From an uncultured bacterium (GTDB taxonomy: Bacteria > Cyanobacteriota > Vampirovibrionia > Gastranaerophilales > Gastranaerophilaceae): DNA of 64,000 nt. Positions 23,867 to 33,487 of the stretch are shown here, one piece after another; the first letter of the stretch is position 1; each line of letters starts with the position of its first letter. The translations under genes were made by a program, and so were the position numbers. The notes beneath the pieces are model-generated. The model saw nothing but the letters and a program-made list of their open reading frames with translations, ran no database searches and had not been told where the DNA came from. The stretch spans positions 4,263 through 68,262 of the forward strand of contig URPS01000006.1 in assembly GCA_900549855.1 (NCBI GenBank). The letters run 5' to 3'.

Positions 23867-23870
23867 GTTG

Positions 23871-23876
23871 TATAAT
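23871..23876 (+). promoter_or_regulatory. aroC -10 element, leaderless geometry
   Basis: A perfect TATAAT ending exactly 6 nt before the aroC ATG at 23883, packed just behind the upstream terminator. No Shine-Dalgarno. Confidence 0.55.
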
Positions 23877-23882
23877 TAAGTT

Positions 23883-25046
23883 ATGGAAAAATTTAGATTT
23901 TTAACATCAGGAGAAAGTCATGGGAAATGCTTGAATGCCATTATAGAAGGTGTTCCTGCGGGCTTTCGCATAAAAGCTTCTGTTATAAATGAGGATTTGG
24001 CACGTCGTCAAGTCGGCTACGGCAGAGGCGGTAGAATGAAGATAGAAAAAGATACTGTTGAAATTAAATCCGGTGTAAGATTCGGTAAATCAACGGGTGC
24101 GCCAATTTGTTTAGAAATTAAAAACAAAGATTTTGAAAATTGGCAAGATGTTATGAATACAGAACATCAAGATTATCCAACACAAGAAACACTTAAAAAG
24201 ATAGAAGAAAAATCTTTTACAACTGTTCGCCCCGGACACGCAGATTATGCAGGCTCTATTAAGTACCATTTTAGTGACTTAAGAAATGTTTTGGAGCGTT
24301 CTAGTGCTCGTAAGACCGCTATCGAAGTGGCAGTCGGTTCTGTTGCAAAACAGATTTTAAAAGAATTTGGCATAATGGGATTTTCTCATGTAATTCAAAT
24401 TGGAAATGTGAAATTGGATTTTTATCCAAAAACTTATACGTTAATAAAAGAAAAAGCTGAGCAATCAGATGTAAGATGTGCTGATGAACTAACTTCCGAT
24501 AGAATGATAAATGCTATAAATGAAGCGGCGCAAGCCGGTGATACTTTAGGCGGAAAATTTGAAGTTATATTTGGCAATCTGCCAATCGGTTTAGGTTCTT
24601 ACGTACATTGGGATAGAGCACTTGATGGACGTTTAGCTCAAGCAGTAATGAGTATTCCGGCGGTTAAAGCCGTAGAAGTTGGTGCCGGAGTTGAAGCTGC
24701 GTCTTTGCGTGGTTCACAAATGCATGATGAAATTTTTGTAAAAAATAAAGTTGTTTATCGTCAAACAAACAATGCCGGTGGACTCGAAGGTGGTATGACA
24801 AATGGTGAAGCGCTTGTGATTAAAGGTACAATGAAAGCTATACCTACTATGAGAAAAGCGCTTGCGACTGTAGATATTAAAGACTTGCAACCTGCAAGTG
24901 CGCATTTTGAGCGTTCTGATACCTGTGCAGTACCAGCTTGTGCAGTTGTTGCAGAAGCTAGAGTTGCTATAATATTAGTGGATGAGCTTCTTTCCAAAAT
25001 TGGTGGCGATAATTTTTTAGAGATGAAGGCTCATTATGAAAAATAA
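23883..25046 (+). CDS. aroC: Chorismate synthase
   Basis: 387 residues. Signatures in order: SGESHGKCL (about 9-17), RRQVGYGRGGRM (about 42-53), TVRPGHADYAGS (about 116-127) and RSSARKTA. It uses reduced FMN to turn EPSP into chorismate. It is the first gene of an aroC-aroK-aroB operon, overlapping aroK by 11 bp. The C-terminal ATVDIKDLQPASAHFERSD matches the family. Confidence 0.96.
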   Translation: MEKFRFLTSGESHGKCLNAIIEGVPAGFRIKASVINEDLARRQVGYGRGGRMKIEKDTVEIKSGVRFGKSTGAPICLEIKNKDFENWQDVMNTEHQDYPTQETLKKIEEKSFTTVRPGHADYAGSIKYHFSDLRNVLERSSARKTAIEVAVGSVAKQILKEFGIMGFSHVIQIGNVKLDFYPKTYTLIKEKAEQSDVRCADELTSDRMINAINEAAQAGDTLGGKFEVIFGNLPIGLGSYVHWDRALDGRLAQAVMSIPAVKAVEVGAGVEAASLRGSQMHDEIFVKNKVVYRQTNNAGGLEGGMTNGEALVIKGTMKAIPTMRKALATVDIKDLQPASAHFERSDTCAVPACAVVAEARVAIILVDELLSKIGGDNFLEMKAHYEK

Positions 25047-25545
25047 CATAATTCTTGTGGGCATGCCGGCTAGCGGAAAAACTACCATTGGTAAACTTCT
25101 TGCTGAAAAATTAAAAGATTATATTCTTTTTGATATTGATAGTGTTATAGAAAAAACTAACGGCATGAAGGTTAGTGAAATTTTTGCTAAGTATTCGGAA
25201 GATTATTTTCGCAAATTGGAATATGATACAATCAAACTTGTTTGCACCGGAAAGAATAAGATTATTTCCACTGGTGGCGGGTCTTTTGAAAATCCAGACA
25301 ACAGAGCAACGCTTCTAAAATTTGGTAAAGTGTTCTATTTGAAATCTGACCTTGATGTTTTATATTATAGGTTGTCAGAAGATTCCTCCAGACCGCTTTT
25401 ACAGAGAGAAAACCCAAAGGAAGTTCTCGAAAACATGCTAAAAAAGCGTGAAGAAAATTATAAAAGGGCACACTATACCGTAGATACAGCCACTATGAAT
25501 GAAGATGAAATTGTAAGGTTTATTTTGAATGAAACAAATTCTTAA
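25036..25545 (+). CDS. aroK: Shikimate kinase
   Basis: 169 residues. The P-loop GMPASGKTTIGKLL is near 8-21, the shikimate-binding FDIDSVIE (about 33) follows, then the FRKLEYD arginine and STGGGSF (about 78). The lid arginine is in SRPLLQREN (about 117-125). It phosphorylates shikimate. It overlaps aroC by 11 bp and aroB by 17 bp, so translation of all three is probably coupled. Confidence 0.94.
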   Translation: MKNNIILVGMPASGKTTIGKLLAEKLKDYILFDIDSVIEKTNGMKVSEIFAKYSEDYFRKLEYDTIKLVCTGKNKIISTGGGSFENPDNRATLLKFGKVFYLKSDLDVLYYRLSEDSSRPLLQRENPKEVLENMLKKREENYKRAHYTVDTATMNEDEIVRFILNETNS

Positions 25546-26614
25546 TGTAGAAATAAATAAAGACAAAAGTTATCAGATAGAAATTTCTGATAACAGTTTC
25601 GATAAACTGAATCGTGACATAAATGCTGCGACAGAAGGTCAAAAAAGACTTATTGTAATTTCTAAAAAAGTTTACGATTTATATTATTCTGCTTTTGATT
25701 TTTCAGATGAAGAAATTTTCGTTCTGAAAGATGGTGAAAAAGAAAAGAATTACAAGAATTTTTTGAAAATAATTGAAAAAGCAGCTTCTTTGGGTTTAAC
25801 AAGAAAAGATGTTATGATTGCAATTGGCGGAGGTGTTGTAGGCGATTTAACGGGTTTTGCAGCGTCTACATATATGCGTGGGATAGAATTTATTCAGGTT
25901 CCGACAACTTTATTGTCTGCCGTTGATTCTTCTGTCGGCGGAAAAACAGCGATAGACCTAGCCGAAGCAAAGAACATCATTGGAACATTCTACCAACCAA
26001 AAGTTGTCTTTATTAATATTAATTTTCTCAAGACGCTTGATAAAAGACAATTTTTATCTGGATTGGGAGAAGTGTTAAAGTACGCATTTATAGAAGATAA
26101 TTGTAATTGTTCGACTCCTTTGTATTTATTTGAATTTTTGACATTGGGATGTGAAAAAATATTACAGAAAGAACCGCTCACAATAATAAGAATGATTGAA
26201 TATTGCCTTAAGCTTAAAATTGCGGTAGTTAATCAGGATGAAAAAGAAGCAGGACTGAGAAAAATCCTTAATTTTGGTCATACTTATGCCCATGCTCTTG
26301 AAACAATTACAAAATATAGAAAATATACACATGGCGAAGCTGTTGTGTATGGAATGTTTTTTATAATAAAATGGGCTTACAAAAAAGAATATATTACATA
26401 TTCTTACTACAGGCTTTCTATGGAATTATTAGAAAAATATGGTTTCTGCGAACTCAAGAAACGATATCCGTCAGAAAAAATTCTTGAAATTATGCAAAAG
26501 GATAAAAAAGCTGAAAACGGAAAAATTACTTTTATAATTCCGGAAGATAAAAAGAAGGTTAAAGAAATAAAACTTACACCGCAAGAAGCGTTGTTTATGT
26601 TTGATGTTCTGTAA
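25529..26614 (+). CDS. aroB: 3-dehydroquinate synthase
   Basis: 361 residues. The NAD-binding GGGVVGDLTGFAASTYMRGI is near 99-118, PTTLLSAVDSSVGGKTAID follows, and the zinc ligands are in SGLGEVLKYA, NFGHTYAHALE and HGEAVVYGM. It converts DAHP to 3-dehydroquinate, the second step of the shikimate pathway. A 17-bp overlap with aroK supports the start. Confidence 0.95.
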   Translation: MKQILNVEINKDKSYQIEISDNSFDKLNRDINAATEGQKRLIVISKKVYDLYYSAFDFSDEEIFVLKDGEKEKNYKNFLKIIEKAASLGLTRKDVMIAIGGGVVGDLTGFAASTYMRGIEFIQVPTTLLSAVDSSVGGKTAIDLAEAKNIIGTFYQPKVVFININFLKTLDKRQFLSGLGEVLKYAFIEDNCNCSTPLYLFEFLTLGCEKILQKEPLTIIRMIEYCLKLKIAVVNQDEKEAGLRKILNFGHTYAHALETITKYRKYTHGEAVVYGMFFIIKWAYKKEYITYSYYRLSMELLEKYGFCELKKRYPSEKILEIMQKDKKAENGKITFIIPEDKKKVKEIKLTPQEALFMFDVL

Positions 26615-26631
26615 TTTTTAGAGGGAAATTT

Positions 26632-27303
26632 ATGGCAAGAGTTGTGGAAATATATGCTGGTGCGTACGCAAGTGGAAAATCTGAAACGGCTTTAAATAGA
26701 GCAAGGCAATATGCTCAATTGAATAAACAAATCACTCTTGTTGATTTGGATACGGTAGAACCGGCTTATACGTTACGTCCGATTGCGAATGATTTGCGAC
26801 AAATGGGTATTGATGTTATAACTCAGCCGGATAACTTTGGACTTGGCGAAGCTGCGAGTTATGTGACTCCGGCTCAAGTGAATTTTTTATCAAATGATGG
26901 TGACATAATCGTTGATGTCGGTTATGGCGCAGGCGGTTTGGATATTTTGGATATTGTTAATAACATAGATAAGGAAACAAATTTACAAGCATATCTTGTT
27001 GTAAATACCGCTAAATTTGAAACTTCAACCATTGATAATATTATTGAATATGTTGATTTTACACGTGGAAGTGAAAGGAAATATGATTTTTCCGGCATGA
27101 TTTCTAACACTCATTTTGGTGATGAAACAACAAAAGAAGATATTATTAACGGTTACAACAAATTAAAAATTGCCTCTCAAAAAGTTAACATACCTATTCG
27201 TGCAATCGGGATTGATGAAAAATTAGCTCAAGATTTCGCTTTAACCTACGATGGTGTTGAAGTCTGGGCTTATAAACGAATGATGCCGAAGGCTTTTTGG
27301 TAA
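26632..27303 (+). CDS. MinD/CobQ-like P-loop NTPase, function unknown
   Basis: 223 residues. A deviant Walker A, AYASGKSETA (about 11-20), is followed by LVDLDTVEPAYTLRP and IIVDVGYGAGGLDIL (about 91-105), as in SIMIBI-class ATPases of the MinD/CobQ group. AGAGGG precedes the ATG 8 nt upstream. It follows aroB by 17 bp and is likely in the same transcript. No cofactor or partition partner is nearby. The role cannot be named. Confidence 0.6.
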   Translation: MARVVEIYAGAYASGKSETALNRARQYAQLNKQITLVDLDTVEPAYTLRPIANDLRQMGIDVITQPDNFGLGEAASYVTPAQVNFLSNDGDIIVDVGYGAGGLDILDIVNNIDKETNLQAYLVVNTAKFETSTIDNIIEYVDFTRGSERKYDFSGMISNTHFGDETTKEDIINGYNKLKIASQKVNIPIRAIGIDEKLAQDFALTYDGVEVWAYKRMMPKAFW

Positions 27304-27410
27304 AAATTAATTATAAGATTTTAATTCAAACTGATACCCACCCGCATCTGTAAAGCTCAGCAAGGCTTCGCTAACAGCTGCGACCTCCCTAATTAGGGCG
27401 GTTATAAGAG

Positions 27411-28229
27411 TTATAAACTCAAATAATAATCTTTCAAAAGTTTGGCATCATCTTCAATATTTGGGCTTTCGCAAATAACAGCACCCTTAACATCAAATTT
27501 CTTAAATGCTTTTAACAAGTCTTTATAATTAAAATCTGATTCTTCAAGGTTTAAGTGTTTCTTTTCGCCTTTTGCGCCATATTCTATACCGGCAATGTGT
27601 GCGTGAAAATTTTCTAGGGCATAATCACCAAGCTCAGTTCCGATTTTATCAAAAATCGCACAAAATTCGTCATACGTATTAGAAATTCCGTTATATCTGG
27701 CATGTAAGTGAGAAAAATCAACACAAGGCAACACCGTTTCGAATTCTTTTGATAATCTGACAATTTCCTCTAAATCACCCCATTGAGTAGCTTTGCCTGT
27801 TGTTTCAGGTCTTATCCAGATTTTATTATTGCTTTCTGTCAGTGTATCAGTAATGATTTTTATTTGTGATTTGATGTTATTGTAAACTAATTCTGCATCT
27901 TGTCCAAGATAAAAACCGGCATGAAAAGTTATACTATAGCCACCGAGCGAATTCGTAACATCAGCTGTTTCAATGATTCTTTGGACGCTTGCTTCAACTT
28001 TTTCTTCTTCTCTTGCATTTAGGTTAACATAAAACGGTGCGTGAGCGGTAATTACTTTGTCTGTTGCACCAACTGCCTCACGGCTCTTATCACTAATTCT
28101 AACACCACGTACAAATTCAAGTTCCAAGCCATCAAGATTCATTTCATCTAATATTTGAAATCCTGCTTCGTATCCTTTGTTTCCGGCTCTAAGTGGTACT
28201 CCGGCTGTTAGAAAATATAATTTATCCAT
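27411..28229 (-). CDS. Endonuclease IV-like TIM-barrel metalloprotein (AP endonuclease family 2)
   Basis: 272 residues. The spacing of likely metal ligands follows the Nfo pattern: ITAHAPFYVNL (His), SITFHAGFYLG (His), RPETTGK (Glu), VDFSHLHAR (Asp and His), NFHAHIAGIEY (His), and a C-terminal VICESP (Glu). Nfo enzymes cut abasic sites with three zinc ions. The family also contains sugar isomerases, but the retention of the ligand series favours a nuclease. AAGGA precedes the ATG. Downstream is only repeat DNA. Confidence 0.72.
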   Translation of the reverse strand: MDKLYFLTAGVPLRAGNKGYEAGFQILDEMNLDGLELEFVRGVRISDKSREAVGATDKVITAHAPFYVNLNAREEEKVEASVQRIIETADVTNSLGGYSITFHAGFYLGQDAELVYNNIKSQIKIITDTLTESNNKIWIRPETTGKATQWGDLEEIVRLSKEFETVLPCVDFSHLHARYNGISNTYDEFCAIFDKIGTELGDYALENFHAHIAGIEYGAKGEKKHLNLEESDFNYKDLLKAFKKFDVKGAVICESPNIEDDAKLLKDYYLSL

Positions 28230-28276
28230 TTTTGTTCCTTATTTTTTATTAAAACTAATATCGAGTTTTTTTACTT

Positions 28277-28405
28277 CCCCTCACCCCTTGTGGGTACTAC
28301 GTACGTAAATAAGTTACTAGATTGTTTTGGATTCTCCTCGCCCCTTGTGGGAGAGGGTAGAATTTCTTAGTGAGCGTTAGCGAACTTAGAAATTCGGGTG
28401 AGGGG
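28277..28405 (-). repeat. About 130-bp dispersed repeat with CCCCTCACCC ends, copy A
   Basis: It begins CCCCTCACCCCTTGTGGG and ends GGGTGAGGGG, so the ends are inverted. Inside are GCCCCTTGTGGGAGAGGG, a TACGTACGTA core and a near-palindromic AAATTTC hairpin. Its reverse complement aligns with 46568-46705 nearly end to end. No coding capacity. Confidence 0.8.
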
Positions 28406-28444
28406 TATAACCCTCTGGGAAATTTATCAAGTATAAATAATGGT

Positions 28445-29389
28445 TTAAACATGCAGCACTTCACCGATTTTCGGATTAACAATTCTGATAAAATCTTTAC
28501 TATCACCCATAAAAAAGCTACCAAATTGCATTACTGTTGGTGCAATAAGTCCTTTAGATGTTGCGATAAAAAATTTATCATCTTCTATTTTTGCAACGGT
28601 TCCTGCCGGATGTGGCACACAAAAAGCGTCTGATGCTACTTCTACCTTCATGATTTTCATCATGTTGCCACGGAATGCTGTACTTGCAAGAATAAAAGGA
28701 TTGAGCGCACGTACAAAACGTTCAATTTCTTCTGCGGTGTTATTGTAATTGATAAACAATTCTTTCTCGCTTAATCCTCGTCCTGAAATAAAATCTCCGA
28801 CAGGCTGTTTTATTCTCGGAAGCGGTTGTACTTCATAAGCTCTAAGCACTTGTAATAACAATTCAATACCAAGCACATTTAATTCATTAAATATTGTTCC
28901 CATCGTAGCTTTAGAATGAATATGATAAGGCTTTTGTGCAATAATATCACCGGTGTCAAAGTTTTCATCCATAAAATGAATAGTAACACCCGTTTCGGTT
29001 TCACCGTTCATAATCACTCTTGAATATGGATTGCCACCTCTATATTTAGGCAAAAGTGATGGGTGCACATTGATGAACCCGTCTTTTGTTGATTCAAGAA
29101 GAATTTTAGGTATTTTGTAATTAAATGAACAAACTACAGCTACGTCTATATTGAGCGAGCGTATTTTTTCAATAAGCTGTGGTTCGTCAAGTTCGTCATA
29201 ATCAATGTAATTGAGCCTTCTTGAAAGTACAAAATTCTTGAAATCAAAGTACATATTATGGTCTTTTTTAGGTCCAAGTACTCCAACTATATTAACTCCG
29301 GACATCAAAAGTCCATCAAGCCCAATATAAGCCATATCTGGTATGCCGACAAAAAGTATTCTTTTTTTGAACAAAGTCCTGTTGAACAT
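28445..29389 (-). CDS. Formyltransferase-family protein (Fmt/ArnA-like)
   Basis: 314 residues. The formyl_trans_N domain has CSFNYKIPKILL (about 89-100), NVHPSLLPKYRGG (about 110-122) with catalytic Asn and His, and MDENFDTGDII with the Asp. A C-terminal OB-like domain starts near 205. Members transfer formyl from N10-formyl-THF to Met-tRNA or amino-sugars. The match to Fmt is partial: the N-terminus reads RILFVGIPDMAYIG rather than FAGTPxFA. The product could therefore be a sugar or other formyltransferase. It starts inside the stop of the upstream GCAxxG gene (TAATG). Confidence 0.75.
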   Translation of the reverse strand: MFNRTLFKKRILFVGIPDMAYIGLDGLLMSGVNIVGVLGPKKDHNMYFDFKNFVLSRRLNYIDYDELDEPQLIEKIRSLNIDVAVVCSFNYKIPKILLESTKDGFINVHPSLLPKYRGGNPYSRVIMNGETETGVTIHFMDENFDTGDIIAQKPYHIHSKATMGTIFNELNVLGIELLLQVLRAYEVQPLPRIKQPVGDFISGRGLSEKELFINYNNTAEEIERFVRALNPFILASTAFRGNMMKIMKVEVASDAFCVPHPAGTVAKIEDDKFFIATSKGLIAPTVMQFGSFFMGDSKDFIRIVNPKIGEVLHV

Positions 29390-29784
29390 TAAACCTTAAC
29401 CTTAATCATTTCTTCCAGAATTTTAGAACAATCATTAACCATATTTGTGCAGTGTGCCTTTCTCTCTGGAGATGCCATATCCATGCCAGCTGTCAAAACT
29501 CTGCAACAAGTCGCTTTGTGACTTTTTTTGAATTCTTCTATAAATTGTTTGGCTAACATTCTCGCATTGGGGTCGTTGTTATTCTGGTTATTTTTACCAA
29601 AAAGCCAACCAAGAACAATCTGAGAACCGGCAATTGCTCCACAAAGACAGCCTGAACCCATTCCTCCGGAAAAAGATGTTGCGACTGATAATAATTCCTT
29701 AGGTACCAATCCTTTTTCTACTGCTTCCATAATTATGCTTTCTGAACAGGAGTATCCCTGATTAAAATATTCTGCTGCTTTCAT
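29389..29784 (-). CDS. C_GCAxxG_C_C family redox-type protein
   Basis: 131 residues. SCSESII carries the first Cys (Cys12 region), GSGCLCGAIAGSQ (about 43-55) fits GCxxG, and ATCCRVLTAG and HCTNMV supply the later cysteines that name the family. Family members are often linked to redox or metal handling, but none has a settled function. GAGGA precedes the ATG. Translation is coupled to the formyltransferase gene by a 1-bp overlap. Confidence 0.8.
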   Translation of the reverse strand: MKAAEYFNQGYSCSESIIMEAVEKGLVPKELLSVATSFSGGMGSGCLCGAIAGSQIVLGWLFGKNNQNNNDPNARMLAKQFIEEFKKSHKATCCRVLTAGMDMASPERKAHCTNMVNDCSKILEEMIKVKV

Positions 29785-29845
29785 TCTTTATCCTCTTTGT
29801 TTATATATTACCATTAAACCTGATTTTATACCAGAGGTGAATCAT

Positions 29846-29880
29846 AAAAACGCAGTCTTTCTCCTCTGAGAAAGGCTGCG
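29846..29880 (-). terminator. Intrinsic terminator after the 652-residue protein gene
   Basis: CGCAGTCTTTCTC and GAGAAAGGCTGCG form a 13-bp stem with one wobble and a 4-nt loop (29851-29880). On the minus strand it is followed by TTTTTAT. Confidence 0.8.
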
Positions 29881-29900
29881 GGATATGTAGTTATGATATT

Positions 29901-31859
29901 TTAAGCTTTTGTATTCACCTGTTTTGCAGGTCTTTTTATTTTTCCATATTGTTGGAGTTTAGCCTCAAATAAATGGTTATAATACTTTCTTGCATCATTT
30001 GCACGATAATCAGGATTTGCTTTCTTATCCGCTGCAATTTTTGCTTCTGCTTTTCTAACACTTGCAATAATGTCCTTTACTTCAAACATTCTGGTATTGT
30101 CTGTGTTACGTTTTTTCAACATGTAGTTAATATATTTTCTGTTGCTGCCGTTGATTAGTAGATATAAATCAAGTGCATCTTTATTTGAACTATTGATTTT
30201 ATATTTGCCAACAGCTCTATCAGCTTTTCTGGTATCAGTAATTGATGCAAAAATTTCCGGTAACAAGTTTAAGCGTATCTTTGTTGCATTTGTGCCAAAA
30301 ACTTCACGTTGTTTTTCAAGAGTCTTAAGTCCGAGCTTAGAACCAATAATATCAAAGATGTTTTGTTGAACTTTGGCTTTTGCTGCCGCACGTTTTGCTT
30401 TTTTATCTTCTAAAGGTTTAATTTCTTCCTTTATTTCCGGTTTTTTGCATCCTTCAACAATAGCCGTTTCTTTAGTAGCAGTATTCGTTGTCACTGTTTC
30501 TGGTGTAATTTCTTCCGGAGCAACTTTTATTGGTGTAATTTCAATTGGCTTAATTTCAACCGGATTGATTTCATTTTGTGCTACTACAGAATTGTTGCTG
30601 ATAGTTCTAAGTTTATATTCTAAAATTCTAAATTGGTTTTGAACTCTTGTTATAGCTTTAGATAAGAATGAACGTCTTTTTCTGAAACCATATTTTTCGG
30701 CAATTTTTCTGTTAACTCTTACATTATGTGATTCGTAGAATGGGTTTTCTAATTCATGTTCAAAAATTTCAACTCGTGAACCTTTCTTTGAGTTGTAGAT
30801 AATTCGCATCGCATTCTTTTTTAAAATATCAAGTTTTAATGCTGGAATTTTGTTGGTAATTACATCAAGTTCTTCAAGAGAAAGCATACTTGAATCAAGA
30901 GTTTGCAATAAATGATTAACAAAATTTGAAATGTGTTTATCGTTATCCATTTTTTTGAATACGTTATTTAGCATTCCAAGTTGACTAACCTTTTCCGGTG
31001 TAGACATCATTGCACCTTCATTATAACACCATATCAATTTAGTTCTGCTTTTTAAATTTTTTGGATTGGTTGATAAAAAGATTTCGTTTAAATATTTATC
31101 ACCACCATTCTGAAGCATTTTGTTGTCAACCAAGCTTATATCTTGAAACGTTCTAATAATGCTTCCTTTACTATTGCTCAAATTGTTTGCGTATATATCT
31201 CTATTGAAGTTTTCAGTATCTTCATACGGAAACGCTTTTTTTAGTAATCCAAGATTTACACTATCTATATTATCGTTAAAAGTGTTATGAGAAACCAAAT
31301 TGTCTAAACTCTGAACAACATCCTTGTTTTCACTGTTCAATTCTAAATATGCTTTATACTTATCATAATTTTTTACATATTCTTTGCTATTTGGTGATTC
31401 TAATAATTCAAAAATTATATTTGGATTTGATTTTGGATTATTAACGTGTATATCACGATTAATTCTCATTGCAAAACGTAATCTTTTCTTATCATCCTTT
31501 GCACTCTTAAAAATCCTTTTTACATTGTCCAGTGAGCCTTCATATTGTGATACAAACGAAAAATGTTCTAAGTGCGGCTTTTTCACTAAATCAAAAATCT
31601 CTTTTACAAGCTCCGGATTTTCTTTTTTAGCTTCTGCACGATAATAATTCACACCATTAAACTTGCTTGCCAGATGATTGAAAAAATTCCACTTTTTGTC
31701 AGATGTTTTTCTGGCAATATCAATTACATCCTTTTCCGGCATAGAAAGCATATGCGCAGAACGTATTGCTACACTTCTCTTAGCGTATGATAATCTTCTT
31801 GCACCCAATATACCCTGAAATTGTACTTGAGAATTGTTATAATTATTAATTGTATTCAT
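29901..31859 (-). CDS. Large lineage-specific protein with N-terminal Asn-rich leader, unknown function
   Basis: 652 residues. The first 16 residues read like a leader (MNTINNYNNSQVQFQG) with the QFQG motif. A long helical, Lys/Asn-rich region spans about 30-400. A Pro/Thr/Glu linker made of repeats of the type I-x-P-x-x-I-x-P (about 440-490) follows, then a basic helical C-terminus. There is no signal peptide or membrane span. AAGGGA precedes the ATG. The linker suggests two separately folded parts. No homology recognised. Confidence 0.5.
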   Translation of the reverse strand: MNTINNYNNSQVQFQGILGARRLSYAKRSVAIRSAHMLSMPEKDVIDIARKTSDKKWNFFNHLASKFNGVNYYRAEAKKENPELVKEIFDLVKKPHLEHFSFVSQYEGSLDNVKRIFKSAKDDKKRLRFAMRINRDIHVNNPKSNPNIIFELLESPNSKEYVKNYDKYKAYLELNSENKDVVQSLDNLVSHNTFNDNIDSVNLGLLKKAFPYEDTENFNRDIYANNLSNSKGSIIRTFQDISLVDNKMLQNGGDKYLNEIFLSTNPKNLKSRTKLIWCYNEGAMMSTPEKVSQLGMLNNVFKKMDNDKHISNFVNHLLQTLDSSMLSLEELDVITNKIPALKLDILKKNAMRIIYNSKKGSRVEIFEHELENPFYESHNVRVNRKIAEKYGFRKRRSFLSKAITRVQNQFRILEYKLRTISNNSVVAQNEINPVEIKPIEITPIKVAPEEITPETVTTNTATKETAIVEGCKKPEIKEEIKPLEDKKAKRAAAKAKVQQNIFDIIGSKLGLKTLEKQREVFGTNATKIRLNLLPEIFASITDTRKADRAVGKYKINSSNKDALDLYLLINGSNRKYINYMLKKRNTDNTRMFEVKDIIASVRKAEAKIAADKKANPDYRANDARKYYNHLFEAKLQQYGKIKRPAKQVNTKA

Positions 31860-31963
31860 TGCAAATATATCCCTTCGCTTTAGTTAAAACGCAAAAAAAA
31901 TAAAAGTTGCTACCAAACTTTGCAAATGTTTACAATTAATCGAATCTACCTTTGTTACGGAAC

Positions 31964-33352
31964 TTATACTGTTGCCATTTTTTCTTGTAACGAATGAGCA
32001 GATTCCTCATATCCAGCTCTACCCATCAATGCATAAGTGTAATTTTTAGCCTGCTCAACACCTGGTTGATTAAATGTATTAATGTTGTATAACTCTCCGG
32101 CAATCGCAGTCTGAACTTCTAACATATAAAGCAATTGAGCCAAATTATATTCATCAATTTTTTCAATAGACAAAGTCATTGTAGGACGAGAATAATCCGC
32201 CAGCGCAACTCTTGTAGAATCTGCTTCTGCATTAATCAAGTCATTGATAGTTTTTCCACCCAAATACCCGATACCTGTATATTCAAATATCTTAGGAATT
32301 TCTAAAGTTGTATCAAAATTTTCTACACGAATAAAAGTGATAACTTTATTATTAGGACCTTCATTATAAAGTTGTATTTGTGAATGCTGGTCCGTTGCAC
32401 CAAGTGCCTTAATCGGAGTTGGACCGACATTAACTTTTTCACCATTGTTATCAATTTCTTTGCCCAAAGATTCTGCCCAAAGTTGAACATACCAATCAGA
32501 AACATATTTTAATCTGCTTGAATATGGCATCATAACAGAAAGATTTTTACCTTTCTTTGTGTCCAATAAATACTGAATAAGTGCGCCTTGTGCTGCAATA
32601 TTCTGATGGATATCAGTGTTCTTGAGTGCCAAATCCATATCCTTGATACCATTCATAATTTGGTCAATATCCATACCAACAAGCGCAAATGGAACTAAAC
32701 CGACAGCTGAAAATACAGAAAATCTTCCGCCAACATCATCCGGTACAACAAAAGTTTTGTAGCCTTCTTGGTCTGCCAGTTGTCTAAGAACTCCCATTTT
32801 TTTATCTGTTGTAGCAACAATATTTCTTCTATAATTATCTCCAAGCTCTTTTTCCAAACGGTCTTTAATAATCATATATTGTGACATTGTTTCCGCAGTA
32901 GAACCGGATTTTGTAATTACATTCACAAGAGTTTTACTTAAGTCTAAAATATCCAAAAGCCCATTCATAGAATCAGGGTCAATATTATCCAAAAAGAAAA
33001 TTCTAGGTAAACCGTTTCTTTGCTCTGGAGTCAATAAATTCCAATAAGGTTTTAATAATGCTTCTGTAACGGCAAGTCCGCCTAATGCCGAGCCACCAAT
33101 ACCTAGTACCAAAATGTTGTCAAATCTGCCTTCTACCATAGACGCAAATTCTTTTACGTACCAAACTGTTTCTTCGTTATAGCCCAAATTCATCCACTGA
33201 AGCCACTGCCCCGGTTTATCTTTTCGTTGGTTCAAACTCTTTATTATATTAGAAATTGAATCTTTGTAGTTTTCAAATTCCTGATGTAAGTTCAATCCGT
33301 TTTCTTCACCGATAACTGCAGAGTCAGTGTTCTTGAAATTTAATTTAAGCAT
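31964..33352 (-). CDS. pgi: Glucose-6-phosphate isomerase
   Basis: About 462 residues, the length of the shorter Bacillus-type enzymes. LGIGGSALGGLAV (about 82-94), the phosphate-binding TKSGSTAET (about 143-151), DDVGGRFSVFSAVG (about 204-217), TDQHSQIQLY with the catalytic His, and PGVEQAKNY with the Lys are all present. It interconverts glucose-6-P and fructose-6-P. The ATG preceded by GAAAGGG is preferred over the TTG one codon upstream. It is monocistronic. Confidence 0.95.
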   Translation of the reverse strand: MLKLNFKNTDSAVIGEENGLNLHQEFENYKDSISNIIKSLNQRKDKPGQWLQWMNLGYNEETVWYVKEFASMVEGRFDNILVLGIGGSALGGLAVTEALLKPYWNLLTPEQRNGLPRIFFLDNIDPDSMNGLLDILDLSKTLVNVITKSGSTAETMSQYMIIKDRLEKELGDNYRRNIVATTDKKMGVLRQLADQEGYKTFVVPDDVGGRFSVFSAVGLVPFALVGMDIDQIMNGIKDMDLALKNTDIHQNIAAQGALIQYLLDTKKGKNLSVMMPYSSRLKYVSDWYVQLWAESLGKEIDNNGEKVNVGPTPIKALGATDQHSQIQLYNEGPNNKVITFIRVENFDTTLEIPKIFEYTGIGYLGGKTINDLINAEADSTRVALADYSRPTMTLSIEKIDEYNLAQLLYMLEVQTAIAGELYNINTFNQPGVEQAKNYTYALMGRAGYEESAHSLQEKMATV

Positions 33353-33487
33353 CAAAACCCTTTCTATAAATAATACTCTTACTTTAATTGTACTATTAAC
33401 AATTAATTTTTCAAGGGTGAAAGCTTTAGTAAATACGGGAATAGTAGGGGGATAGAAATATAATTTGTTTATTGTAAAATACTGAAT

